From contig NZ_BDBS01000051.1 in NCBI RefSeq assembly GCF_001613105.1, positions 1-64,000 of the forward strand: DNA of 64,000 bases, read 5' to 3'. Every line of letters starts with the position of its first letter. The stretch's first letter is position 1. Source of the stretch: Nocardia pseudobrasiliensis NBRC 108224. GTDB lineage: Bacteria; Actinomycetota; Actinomycetes; Mycobacteriales; Mycobacteriaceae. Below the pieces are notes generated by a model that did not search any database, was not told the DNA's origin, and was given only the letters and a program-made list of their open reading frames with translations. Below are positions 17,855 through 26,674 of the stretch, piece after piece. The position numbers were made by a program, and so were the translations under genes.

Positions 17855-19036
17855 ATGAATACGGTCACGGCTCGGGGTGTGGTAGCCGCCGCCGCGGTGT
17901 TGTCCGGGGCGGGATGCGTCATGGCTCTGGTCAATCGGGTGACGGTGCGGCAGTTGGTGGCCGTGACGACCTCGGTGATCGAGCCGGTGACCGTATGTGT
18001 GCCGGCGCGCGACGAGGCCGATCGGCTGCCCGCGCTCATCGCGGATCTGCGGGCGCAGCGCGGGATTCCGCGCATGCGGGTGTTGATTCTGGACGATCGC
18101 TCGGCGGACGGGACCTATCACGCGGCCGTCGCCGCGGTCGAGGGCGACGAACGGTTCACCATCATCACCGCCGAGACCGAACCGGCATCCGGCTGGACAG
18201 GTAAGACCGCGGCGTGTGCCCGGCTCACCGAGATCGCGGGCGTCACAGGGGGTTCCGACGACGCGCCCGCGGGCGTGCTGATCTTCCTCGACGCCGATGT
18301 GCGACTCGGCCCGGGCGCGATCGCGGCCGCGGTCGACGAATTGCGTCGCTCGGCCGCCGCGGTGGTGGCGCCCTGGCCCTATCAGCGGGCCGAATCGCTG
18401 AGCGAGGCGTTGGTGCAGCCGCTGCTGTGCTGGTCGTGGGCCACCACGCTGCCCGTGCGGTTGGCCAATCACAGCCTGCGGCCCTCGACCGCGGTGTCGT
18501 GCGGGCAGTTCCTGGTCTTCGACGCGGCGGCCTATCGAGCGATCGGCGGACATGCGGCCGTGGCCGCGGATGTCACCGAGGATCTGGCCCTGGCTCGTGC
18601 GCTGCGCCGTGACGGTCGACGGACCGTCCTCGTCGCCGCCGGGCGCGTGGCGAGCACCCGAATGTACCGGAGCGCAAGCGATCTCGATGTCGGATACACG
18701 CGCTGGCTGTGGTCGGCCTACGGTTCGGTCGCCGGTAGCGCAGCGGTCGGCGCGCTGGCCGCCCTGACCTATTGGACCCCGCCGCTGGCCGCGCTCCTCG
18801 GTCACGGCGCGCTGCGCCGCACGGGCGCTCTCGGCTATACCGCCGCCGTCTGCGCCCGCCTGCTGGCCCGCTCCCTGGAGGCGGGCGACGCACCCGGCCC
18901 GTCGGATATCGCGGCGGCCCTTGCCCATCCCGTCTCGGTCGCCGCGTATCTGCGGCTGTCCATCCGCTCGCACCGGCTGCACCGGGCCGGACAGCTGACC
19001 TGGAAGGGTCGCTCGCTCGTCGCCCGCGCCGGATGA
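17855..19036 (+). CDS. CruG-like family 2 carotenoid glycosyltransferase
   Basis: 393 aa GT-A/GT2 enzyme with an N-terminal hydrophobic segment and a C-terminal membrane region. Motifs in order: VTVCVPARDEADRLPALI, VLILDDRSADGT, LIFLDADVRLGPGAI with the DxD metal motif, TEDLALARALRRDGRR, and the terminal QLTWKGR, which is typical of CruG-type transferases that glycosylate the 2' hydroxyl of acyclic carotenoid ends. ATG 17855 is chosen (GGGAGG 12 nt upstream); a GTG at 17834 is in frame. Next to the cruF-like hydratase this completes a hydrate-then-glycosylate pair. Sugar donor unknown. Confidence 0.78.
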   Translation: MNTVTARGVVAAAAVLSGAGCVMALVNRVTVRQLVAVTTSVIEPVTVCVPARDEADRLPALIADLRAQRGIPRMRVLILDDRSADGTYHAAVAAVEGDERFTIITAETEPASGWTGKTAACARLTEIAGVTGGSDDAPAGVLIFLDADVRLGPGAIAAAVDELRRSAAAVVAPWPYQRAESLSEALVQPLLCWSWATTLPVRLANHSLRPSTAVSCGQFLVFDAAAYRAIGGHAAVAADVTEDLALARALRRDGRRTVLVAAGRVASTRMYRSASDLDVGYTRWLWSAYGSVAGSAAVGALAALTYWTPPLAALLGHGALRRTGALGYTAAVCARLLARSLEAGDAPGPSDIAAALAHPVSVAAYLRLSIRSHRLHRAGQLTWKGRSLVARAG

Positions 19037-19037
19037 C

Positions 19038-19751
19038 TCAGGGCACCCCGATGATGCCCACGGTCGGCAGGAAGAAGCAGGTCTTCAGGCCGTTGCGGAC
19101 AGTACCGAACATCATGGCCAGGACCGTGCCCGAACCGGTGTCGACGGGGGCCACTCGAACCCCGCCGAAGGGCAGGGCGCGGGTGAGCATATTGCGGACG
19201 ACCGATTCGGCCATGGGACGGACGGATTCGGGGACCTGCGGGGGCAGCAGGATCTTCACCAGTTGCGACAGCGGGCCCATCGGGACGAATCCACCCTGCT
19301 TGGTGCTGACGTTGAACCAGACCAGCTGCATACCGGAGGTGTCGAACCCATCGGGCCACAATCCGAACGGCACGAACGCGAACAGCGTCTGCCCGGCCTT
19401 CACCCCCGACAGCTCCAATCCGGGAATCGCGATGGTGTGCTTGGGCCACGGACCGGGAAACGCGCCCGCCAGGGCCGGGGCGATTCCGGCGTACTCCGGA
19501 TCGAAGTCGCTGCACAGCGGCGAGAACGTGGGCCACAGGAACGGCTGCGCGCCCAGCCGCTGCAAATTCTGCGCCGTATCGTCGTAGGCCGCGAACAGGT
19601 CCGAACCGGCCATCGCCCGATCGGCTCGCGCGATCGCGGCGGCGGGATCGGGCGCGGTGGGCGGTTGGGCCGCGGCCGGTCCCGCACTGCCGAATACGGC
19701 CGCCGCGGCCACCAGCGCGGCGAGACGAACGAGCGAAAACGACACGGCCAC
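19038..19751 (-). CDS. Secreted protein of unknown function
   Basis: About 237 aa with a classical signal peptide (SLVRLAALVAAAAVFGSAG, cleavage near AAAQP). The mature part has two Cys (SPLCSDF and KTCFF) and many Pro and Gly; no catalytic motif is recognised. Conserved actinobacterial exported proteins of this kind are common. Start: ATG 19757 is only 1 nt from AGGAG, whereas GTG 19751 in the same frame has AGGAG at 7 nt and is preferred. It converges with the cruG-like gene with a 1-nt gap between stops. Confidence 0.7.
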   Translation of the reverse strand: MAVSFSLVRLAALVAAAAVFGSAGPAAAQPPTAPDPAAAIARADRAMAGSDLFAAYDDTAQNLQRLGAQPFLWPTFSPLCSDFDPEYAGIAPALAGAFPGPWPKHTIAIPGLELSGVKAGQTLFAFVPFGLWPDGFDTSGMQLVWFNVSTKQGGFVPMGPLSQLVKILLPPQVPESVRPMAESVVRNMLTRALPFGGVRVAPVDTGSGTVLAMMFGTVRNGLKTCFFLPTVGIIGVP

Positions 19752-19852
19752 CGGCATTCTCCTGTCGGACAGCACCACGTAGTCACACAGACGACGTGAC
19801 GCTACCGTGCCGCGAGGGCGCAAAGCCGTTATCGCCGCGCGAAACGCCGAAG

Positions 19853-20851
19853 TCAGGCGCTGACGGGCGCGGCCGACATGGTGTAGCCGAGGTTGGTCAG
19901 CACCTCGCTGGTGGCCTTGGCGAAGTTCAGGGTGATGAAGTGCAGACAGGGCGCGCCCTCATCGATCAGCCGCTGCCCGAGCTCGGTGGCGATCTCGATG
20001 CCGACCGCGCGCACCGCGTCGCGATTGCGCTCGGGATCATTGCCCGCCGCCCGCTCGAGCCGCCGCATCAGCGCCGGGGGCAGCGCACGACCCGACAGCT
20101 CCTCTGCCCGCTGCACGGTGCGCAGCGAGGTGATCGGCATCAGCTCCGGAATGATCGGCTTGGCGCCCTCGATCGGATCGCATGCGATCACCCGATCGCG
20201 CAGCCGCAGATAGTCGTCCACCTCGAAGAACATCTGGGTGATCGAATATTCCGCTCCCGCACGCAGTTTCGCGCACAGGAAGCGGGTGTCGTGATCCAGA
20301 TCCGGCGACCGGTGATGCCCCTGCGGGAACGAGGCCACACCGACGTGGAAGTCGCCGAGTTCGCGCACCATCCGCACGAGTTCGTCGGCGTAGGCCAACC
20401 CCTCGGGATGCTGATGCCACTCCCCCAGCGGGTCGCCGGGCGGATCACCGCGCAGCACCAGCAGATTGCGGATGCCCGAATCGGCATAGGTGCCCATGAT
20501 CGAGCGCAGTTCGGCGACGCTGTGCCCGACAGCGGTGAGATGGGCCACAGTCAGCAGGGTGGTCTCGCGCGCCAACTGGCCGGTCACCCGGGCGGTGCGA
20601 TCGCGGGTCGAACCGCCCGCACCGTAGGTCATGGATACGAACGCCGGATGCATACGCTCGAATTCGCGTGCGGCCCGCCACAATCGGGCCTCGGCCGCGG
20701 CATCGCGCGGCGGGTTGAATTCCACGGAGAAGGGAATGGCGCCGTCGGGACGTTTGCGCAGCGCGCCCACGACGGATGGAGTTCCGGAAACCCGGGGCGT
20801 GCGGGGCCCTCGGCTCGGGGTCGAAAATCCCTGTACGTTGTCAGAACTCAC
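19853..20851 (-). CDS. metF: 5,10-methylenetetrahydrofolate reductase MetF
   Basis: 332 aa TIM-barrel flavoprotein that reduces methylene-THF to methyl-THF for methionine synthesis. IPFSVEFNPP carries the catalytic Glu, followed by FVSMTYGAGGSTRDRT, NLLVLRGDPP and GAEYSITQMFFEV in the classical order, so this is the FAD-dependent type. The frame stays open far upstream, but no Shine-Dalgarno is found; GTG 20851 lies 6 nt after a TACACT -10 box and is taken as a leaderless start. It diverges from idsA. Confidence 0.9.
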   Translation of the reverse strand: MSSDNVQGFSTPSRGPRTPRVSGTPSVVGALRKRPDGAIPFSVEFNPPRDAAAEARLWRAAREFERMHPAFVSMTYGAGGSTRDRTARVTGQLARETTLLTVAHLTAVGHSVAELRSIMGTYADSGIRNLLVLRGDPPGDPLGEWHQHPEGLAYADELVRMVRELGDFHVGVASFPQGHHRSPDLDHDTRFLCAKLRAGAEYSITQMFFEVDDYLRLRDRVIACDPIEGAKPIIPELMPITSLRTVQRAEELSGRALPPALMRRLERAAGNDPERNRDAVRAVGIEIATELGQRLIDEGAPCLHFITLNFAKATSEVLTNLGYTMSAAPVSA

Positions 20852-20857
20852 CAACTC

Positions 20858-20863
20858 AGTGTA
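20858..20863 (-). promoter_or_regulatory. -10 element of leaderless metF
   Basis: TACACT on the minus strand followed by 6 nt (GAGTTG) and then the GTG start. No Shine-Dalgarno is present. Confidence 0.6.
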
Positions 20864-20969
20864 ATTGGCGACCTCGAAGACCCCATGACCTCGGGGTCTG
20901 CTCACCGCAGTATCGTTTTCCCGGGCGCAGGTGCGCGTCCGACGCGTCGAGTCACCTTGGGAGGTTGTG

Positions 20970-22082
20970 TTGTCGGCTGGCCCGGGTACTCCGACACGTC
21001 CGGTTTCGACGGATGCCGCGACGCTGGTCACCGCGGTGGAAGCGGCGCTCGAGGAGTTCTTCGTCACCCGCCGCGAATATGTCGACGAGCTGGGTCCGGT
21101 CTTCGTCACCGCCGCCGAGGCGCTGCGGGATTTCGTCCTGCGCGGCGGTAAGCGCACCCGGCCGGCATTCGCCTGGACCGGCTGGCTGGGCGCGGGCGGC
21201 GATCCGACCGGTCCCGAGGCGCCGGCCGTATTGCAGGCCTGTTCCGCGCTGGAATTGGTGCAGGCGTGCGCGCTGGTGCACGACGACATCATCGACTCCT
21301 CCCGCACCCGGCGCGGATTCCCCACGGTGCACGTCGATTTCGAGCGCCGCCATCGCGAACGCGGCTGGGGCGGTGATTCCGCTCACTTCGGCACGAGCGT
21401 CGCCATCCTGATCGGCGATCTCGCCCTCGCGTGGGCCGACGATATGGTCGCCGCGGCTCGACTCGATCCCGCCGCGTACGCCCGATTCGCCCCGGTGTGG
21501 GCGGGGATGCGGACCGAGGTGATGGGCGGGCAGCTGCTCGACATCCACGGCGAGGCGGGCGCCGACGATTCGGTGGAGGCCGCGCTGCGGATCAACCGCT
21601 ACAAGACCGCCGCCTACACCATCGAGCGCCCGCTGCATCTGGGCGCGGCGCTGGCCGACGCGGATCCGGATCTGATCGCGGCCTATCGCGAATTCGGCAC
21701 CGATATCGGCATCGCCTTCCAACTGCGCGACGATCTGCTGGGCGTCTTCGGCGATCCCGCGATAACCGGCAAACCGTCCGGCGACGATCTGCGCGAGGGC
21801 AAGCGCACGGTACTGATCGCCGAGGCCCTGCGCCACGCCGACGCCGACGATCCGGCCGCCGCGAAACTGCTGCGCGCCAGCCTGGGCACGAATCTGTCCG
21901 TGGACGAGGTGATCGACCTGCGCGCACTCATCACCGACCTGGGCGCGGTCGACGACGTAGAGCAGCGCATCACCGACCTCACCGATCGCGGCCTGAGCGC
22001 CCTCGAAAGCAGCTCGGCCAGCCCCGAGGCCAAACGCCGCCTGCACGCGATGGCGGTGGCGGCCACCAAGCGCGTGGCGTGA
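20970..22082 (+). CDS. idsA: Polyprenyl (geranylgeranyl) diphosphate synthase, IdsA type
   Basis: 370 aa trans-isoprenyl diphosphate synthase. GGKRTRP precedes the first Asp-rich motif DDIID at about residues 105-109; the second, DDLLGVFGDP, is in the C-terminal half with GKPSGDDLREGKRT after it. It condenses isopentenyl diphosphate with allylic primers, giving C15-C20 products for carotenoids and polyprenols. Orthologous in place to idsA2 (Rv2173). GGGAGG lies 5 nt before TTG 20970, which is preferred over GTG 20967 (2 nt). Product length cannot be read with certainty. Confidence 0.88.
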   Translation: MSAGPGTPTRPVSTDAATLVTAVEAALEEFFVTRREYVDELGPVFVTAAEALRDFVLRGGKRTRPAFAWTGWLGAGGDPTGPEAPAVLQACSALELVQACALVHDDIIDSSRTRRGFPTVHVDFERRHRERGWGGDSAHFGTSVAILIGDLALAWADDMVAAARLDPAAYARFAPVWAGMRTEVMGGQLLDIHGEAGADDSVEAALRINRYKTAAYTIERPLHLGAALADADPDLIAAYREFGTDIGIAFQLRDDLLGVFGDPAITGKPSGDDLREGKRTVLIAEALRHADADDPAAAKLLRASLGTNLSVDEVIDLRALITDLGAVDDVEQRITDLTDRGLSALESSSASPEAKRRLHAMAVAATKRVA

Positions 22083-22353
22083 TGTCCCCGTCCCAACGCC
22101 GTGCGGCGCGGGCGAGCCGCACGCGGCCCGGATGCTCGCATGACCCGCGCCCTGAGGAACGAACGCACGGCACACGACCCGGACTTCCGCACGGCGCACG
22201 GCTCGGCATCCCCACCACCCACGTCGTGCGGCCTGGGCGAACAGCATGCGGCCTGATGTCGCCAGGACCCTCGGTGTGCGACGCGGGCGAATGCCGAGTG
22301 GTAGTGGGTCGTATGTGGCCGCGCGGGCCGTCTGGGAGGGGAGGCGCATCATT
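22083..22353. other. 271-nt intergenic region with a degenerate 34-bp direct repeat
   Basis: Between idsA and crtI. Two imperfect copies of a sequence starting CGTGCGGC and ending GCGGCC(C)GGATG/TGATG lie at about 22100-22133 and 22225-22258. No convincing gene, although the crtI frame is open across the second half. Confidence 0.4.
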
Positions 22354-23922
22354 ATGAAAACCGTTGCGGGGCCGTCTGATCGGATCGTGGTGGTGGGTGC
22401 GGGGCTGTCCGGACTGTCGGCGGCGCTGTATCTGACCGGGGCGGGGCGGGCGGTGACGCTGCTCGAGCGGGCGGATCATCCCGGTGGGCGGGTGGGGGTG
22501 TATCGCGGGGCCGATTACGAGATCGACTCGGGGGCAACGATTCTCACCCTGCCGTCGCTGGTCGGCGAGGCGATGGCCGCGGTCGGCGCCGATATGCGGG
22601 CGCAGGGGCTGCGGATTCATCGGCTGTCTCCCGCCTATCAGGCCCGCTACGACGACGGCGCCACGATCTCGGTATTCGCCGAACCCGATCGGATGGCCGA
22701 AGAGGTCGAGCGGGTGTGTGGTCCCGACGAGGTGCGGCGCTATCGGGAGCTGCGAAACTGGTTGGGGCGCATCTACACCGCGGCCTACGACGAATTCATG
22801 GACACCAATTTCGACTCGCCGCTGGATATGGTCACCGTCGCGGACAAGCGCGCGGCGCTGGCGAAGCTGGTGCGACTGGGCGCGTTCGGTCGGCTCGGGC
22901 CCCGCGTGGAGCGGATTCTGGGCGATCGGCGGCTGGCCCGGCTGTTCTCCTTCCAGGCGCTGTTCGCCGGGGTGGCCCCGGCGCAGGCGCTGGCGGTGTA
23001 CGGGGCGATTCCGCATATGGACACCTCGCTGGGCGTGTACTACCCCGAGGGCGGTATGCGCGCGATCACCGCGGCCCTGGCCCGCGCCTTCGTCGCCGCG
23101 GGCGGACAGCTCGAGCTGAACACCGAGGTCAGCGGCATCGACTACCGCGACGGACGGGCCCGGCGGGTGCGCTGCGCCGACGGCCGCGGCTTCGACTGCG
23201 ATGCGGTGGTCCTCACAGCCGATCTCGGTTCGCTGCACCGCTTCGGCATCCGGCGGCGCGGCCTGCGCGCGGCGCCCTCGGCGGTCGTCGCGCACGGCAC
23301 CGTCCCGGCCGAGGTGGCCGCGGGGTGGCCGGTGCAGGCGCATCACACCATCGACTTCGGCGCGGCGTGGGGTCGGACCTTCGCCGAGATCGCGGGGCGT
23401 CGGGGGCGTCTCATGAGCGATCCCTCGCTGCTGCTCACCCGCCCGGCACTCACCGATCCCGGGATGTTCATCGAGCGTGTCAGCGGCCGTCACGAACCTC
23501 TGTCAGTGTTGGCCCCGTGCCCGAATCTCGATGCGGCGCCGCTGGATTGGGATCGGCTCGGCCCGGCGTACCTGCGCGAGCTGCTCGCGGTGCTCGAGGC
23601 GCGCGGTTATCGGGGCATCGGCGAGCACTTCACCGTTGACCATCTCGACACCCCTAGGACCTGGCAGGACCGGGGCATGATCGCGGGAACACCGTTCTCG
23701 GCGGCGCATCTGTTCCGCCAGACCGGACCGTTCCGCCCGCGCAATCTGCCCCGCACCGCCGCCAATGTCGTATTGGCGGGCTGCGGCACGACGCCGGGCG
23801 TCGGCGTACCGACTACGCTGCTGTCGGGAAAGCTGGCCGCCCAGCGCATCACCGGCGACCCGCAGCCCACCGGAACGCTCCCCGGACGAACCGGCGCGCT
23901 AATGTTCCCGGCGGACTACTAA
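22354..23922 (+). CDS. crtI: Phytoene desaturase CrtI
   Basis: 522 aa FAD-dependent desaturase that converts phytoene to lycopene-type products. FAD-binding VVVGAGLSGLSAALYL near the N-terminus, then ERADHPGGRVGV, YEIDSGATILTLPSLV, FSFQALFAGVAPAQALAVYG and the C-terminal VVLAGCGTTPGVGVPTTLLSGK, all diagnostic. ATG 22354 follows GGGGAGG at about 9 nt; the frame is open to 22246 but that part lacks family similarity. It precedes mptA and crtB on the same strand. Confidence 0.93.
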   Translation: MKTVAGPSDRIVVVGAGLSGLSAALYLTGAGRAVTLLERADHPGGRVGVYRGADYEIDSGATILTLPSLVGEAMAAVGADMRAQGLRIHRLSPAYQARYDDGATISVFAEPDRMAEEVERVCGPDEVRRYRELRNWLGRIYTAAYDEFMDTNFDSPLDMVTVADKRAALAKLVRLGAFGRLGPRVERILGDRRLARLFSFQALFAGVAPAQALAVYGAIPHMDTSLGVYYPEGGMRAITAALARAFVAAGGQLELNTEVSGIDYRDGRARRVRCADGRGFDCDAVVLTADLGSLHRFGIRRRGLRAAPSAVVAHGTVPAEVAAGWPVQAHHTIDFGAAWGRTFAEIAGRRGRLMSDPSLLLTRPALTDPGMFIERVSGRHEPLSVLAPCPNLDAAPLDWDRLGPAYLRELLAVLEARGYRGIGEHFTVDHLDTPRTWQDRGMIAGTPFSAAHLFRQTGPFRPRNLPRTAANVVLAGCGTTPGVGVPTTLLSGKLAAQRITGDPQPTGTLPGRTGALMFPADY

Positions 23923-23986
23923 ACTGTCCGGCGACCTATCAACGCGGTCTCGACCGCACCGACTTTCCGGGGGGAAACGACGACCT

Positions 23987-25585
23987 ATGCCGACCCCCGA
24001 GCCGGATACCGCTACCGCGGCCCCCACGGTGACTCCTGAGTTGCCCCTGGGCCCCGCGACGGTATCGCACACCCTCAGTCGCTGGACCCGCGCCGGCGAC
24101 TTCCTCCGCAGCCCCGAAGGACATGCCGCACTGCTCGGCTTCTGGGGCGCGTTGCTGATCACCTTCGGCGGTCTCGGCGCGGGCGCGGTGCGTCGCAACG
24201 ACCCGCTGCTCGAGGCGACGCATCTGTCCTGGCTGCGCTTCGGGCACGGATATGTGCTGGCGACGATCGTCGTCTGGCTGGGTGTGCTGGCGATGATTCT
24301 GGCGTGGGTCCGGTTGGGGCGCATCACGATCGGCACCGGCGGACACGCCGGGACGGTCACGCTCAACGAGCTGCGCGCGATCGTCGGCATCTGGATCTTC
24401 CCGCTGCTGTTCGCGGTGCCGATGTTCAGCCAGGACGTCTATTCGTATCTGGCGCAGGGCTCACTGCTGCGCGACGGCTTCGACCCCTACAAGGTCAGTC
24501 CGGTGCAGGGATTGCAGCCGGGTGTGCTGCTGGACAATGTCAGCCGGGTGTGGCTGGACACCACCGCGCCCTACGGGCCGATCTTCCTGCTGCTGGGTCG
24601 CGCGATCACGACCGTCACCCGCGACAATGTGGTGGCCGGGACGATCGCCATGCGGCTGGTCATGCTGCCGGGTCTGGCGTTGATGATGTGGGCCATTCCA
24701 CATCTGACCAAACATCTGGGCGGTAAGCCGACCATCGCGCTGTGGCTGGCGGTGCTCAATCCGCTGGTGCTGATCCACCTGATCGGCGGCGTGCACAACG
24801 AGATGCTGATGGTCGGTCTGATGGCCGCGGGTATCGCGCTGGTGCTCGAACATCGGCATGTGGCGGGCATCGTGGTGATCGCGATCGGGGTCGCCATCAA
24901 GGCGACCGCGGGTGTGGCGCTGCCGTTCCTGGTGTGGATCTGGATGATTCACGAACGCGAACGACGAGCGGCCAAGAACGAAGGGCCGCTACCGCATCCG
25001 CTGTGGACGTTCGTGAAGATCGCCGGGCTCGGTGTCGCGGTGTTCGCGGCGGTCTTCGCCGTCGCCTCGGCCACGGCCGGGGTCGGCATCGGCTGGCTCA
25101 CCGCGCTGTCGGGGTCGAAGAAGATCATCAACTGGCTGTCGCTGCCGACCGTGCTGGCCTACGTGATCACCTGGGTGACGCCGCTGCGGTTCGAGAGCGT
25201 GCTGCCGGTGACGCGGACGCTGTGCGCGGGCGCGCTGGTGGCGGTGCTGGTGTGGACGTGGTGGCGGTTCAAGCATTCCGAGCGCCAGGCGGTGCTGGGC
25301 ATTCTGATCGCCTTCGTCGCGATCGTCATCCTCTCGCCTGCGGCGCTGCCCTGGTACTACTCGTGGCCGCTGGCGCTGGCGGCGGGTTTCGCGCTGTCGA
25401 GATCGACGCTGCAGGTGCTGGTCGGATTGTGTACGTGGCTGATGCTGGTGTTCCAGCCCGGCGGTTCGATCGGGCTCTACGACTTCAAACACGTCGCGGC
25501 GGCGACCTTCGCCGCGGTGCTGGCCGCGGTGTCGCTGCGCATGGTGGATCCGCTGCGGCTGCGGGCGGACAAAGCCAAGCAATGA
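23987..25585 (+). CDS. mptA: Polyprenol-phosphate-mannose alpha-(1,6)-mannosyltransferase MptA
   Basis: 532 aa GT-C membrane enzyme (about 12 hydrophobic segments) that uses polyprenyl-phosphomannose to lengthen the alpha-1,6-mannan core of lipomannan. PMFSQDVYSYLAQGSLL with the acidic catalytic Asp in the first large loop, FDPYKVSP and NPLVLIHLIGGVHNEMLM are family features. Same location as Rv2174 (mptA), downstream of idsA and upstream of the Rv2175c-like gene. MptB is a close paralogue and cannot be fully excluded. ATG 23987 has a GGGGGG tract about 12 nt upstream. Its stop overlaps crtB (ATGA). Confidence 0.86.
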   Translation: MPTPEPDTATAAPTVTPELPLGPATVSHTLSRWTRAGDFLRSPEGHAALLGFWGALLITFGGLGAGAVRRNDPLLEATHLSWLRFGHGYVLATIVVWLGVLAMILAWVRLGRITIGTGGHAGTVTLNELRAIVGIWIFPLLFAVPMFSQDVYSYLAQGSLLRDGFDPYKVSPVQGLQPGVLLDNVSRVWLDTTAPYGPIFLLLGRAITTVTRDNVVAGTIAMRLVMLPGLALMMWAIPHLTKHLGGKPTIALWLAVLNPLVLIHLIGGVHNEMLMVGLMAAGIALVLEHRHVAGIVVIAIGVAIKATAGVALPFLVWIWMIHERERRAAKNEGPLPHPLWTFVKIAGLGVAVFAAVFAVASATAGVGIGWLTALSGSKKIINWLSLPTVLAYVITWVTPLRFESVLPVTRTLCAGALVAVLVWTWWRFKHSERQAVLGILIAFVAIVILSPAALPWYYSWPLALAAGFALSRSTLQVLVGLCTWLMLVFQPGGSIGLYDFKHVAAATFAAVLAAVSLRMVDPLRLRADKAKQ

Positions 25586-26514
25586 ACCGTGTCGAGGAGG
25601 CCGGTGCGCTATCGGCCTACCGGCGCTGCGCCGAGATCTCGGCCACCCACGGCCGCACCTATTTCCTCGCGGCCCGGCTGCTGTCCCCCGACCGCCGCCG
25701 GGCCGTCCACGCGCTGTACGCCTTTGCCCGGCACGTGGACGATATCGTCGATGGACAGGCGAAAGATGCGGCGCTGCAACTGGATCTGATCGAAAAGCGG
25801 TTGCGCGAGCGATTGGACATGCGCGATCCCGGACACCCCGGTGACCCGATCCTGTTCGCGGTGAGCCACACGATCCTGCGCTACGACATCGCGCCCGAGC
25901 ACTTCTGGACGTTCCTGGACGCCATGCGCATGGATGTCCCCGGCTCCGCTCTGTTCCGCAATCGCTACGCCACCATGACCGACCTTCGCCAGTACATGCG
26001 CGGCTCGGCGGCCGCCATCGGCCTGCAGCTGCTCCCCGTCCTGGGCACGGTCGTCCCCCTCCACGAGGCCGAACCGGCCGCCGCCGCCCTGGGCGAGGCC
26101 TTCCAACTCACCAACTTCCTCCGCGATATCGCCGAGGACCTCGACCGAAACCGCATCTACCTGCCTATCGAAGCCCTCTCGGCCTTCGACGTGGACGAAC
26201 CCCTCCTCGCCCACTGCCACCACACCGGCATCACCGCCCCTCGCCTCCGCCGAGCCCTCGCCCATCTGATCGCCGTCAACCGCGACCTCTACCGCAGGGC
26301 CGATACGGGCATGGCCCAGCTCGATCCCCGGGTTCGCCCGGCGATCCGAACGGCCGCGATCCTCTACGCGGGGATCCTCGAAGAGATCGAACGATCGGAC
26401 TTTGCGGTGTTCTCCCACCGCGCGGTGGTCCCGACGCGCCGCCGATTACTCATCGCGGCAAGAGAATTCGCGAAGGGTGCGCGATATCCCCGTCGCCCCG
26501 CCCTGGGGGCGTGA
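25582..26514 (+). CDS. crtB: Phytoene synthase CrtB
   Basis: 310 aa squalene/phytoene synthase that joins two geranylgeranyl diphosphates head to head, the first committed carotenoid step. Two Asp-rich motifs are visible: FARHVDDIVDG near residue 50 and NFLRDIAEDLDRNRIYLP near residue 190. YMRGSAAAIGLQLLPVL is also typical. ATG 25582 overlaps the mptA stop in an ATGA, an unusual coupling of a carotenoid gene to a lipoglycan mannosyltransferase. Confidence 0.93.
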   Translation: MNRVEEAGALSAYRRCAEISATHGRTYFLAARLLSPDRRRAVHALYAFARHVDDIVDGQAKDAALQLDLIEKRLRERLDMRDPGHPGDPILFAVSHTILRYDIAPEHFWTFLDAMRMDVPGSALFRNRYATMTDLRQYMRGSAAAIGLQLLPVLGTVVPLHEAEPAAAALGEAFQLTNFLRDIAEDLDRNRIYLPIEALSAFDVDEPLLAHCHHTGITAPRLRRALAHLIAVNRDLYRRADTGMAQLDPRVRPAIRTAAILYAGILEEIERSDFAVFSHRAVVPTRRRLLIAAREFAKGARYPRRPALGA

Positions 26515-26540
26515 CGACGGGGAAAAGAAAGAGGCGGCCC

Positions 26541-26665
26541 CATTCTTCTTCCGGATCCCGCCCTTCTTCCGGATCCCACCTTCTTCCGGAGCCCACCCTT
26601 CTTCCGGATCCCGTCCTTCTTCCCGATTCCATTCTTCTTCCCGATTCCATTCTTTCCCCGAGCGG
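26541..26665 (+). repeat. Seven 17-18 bp tandem units between crtB and the Rv2175c-like gene
   Basis: Units of the form CATTCTTCTTCCGGATCC are repeated seven times (one is 17 bp) and end at CCCCGAGCGGAGCGAGG. The array lies in the 160-nt gap between convergent genes. An 18-bp period keeps repeated hexapeptides in every frame, so open frames here are artefacts of the repeat. Confidence 0.8.
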
Positions 26666-26674
26666 AGCGAGGGG

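Noticed and set aside
19853-21325. MetF with a 158-residue N-terminal extension
   Set aside because: The extension is antisense to idsA and Ser/Thr/Ala-rich; the leaderless GTG 20851 gives a normal MetF.
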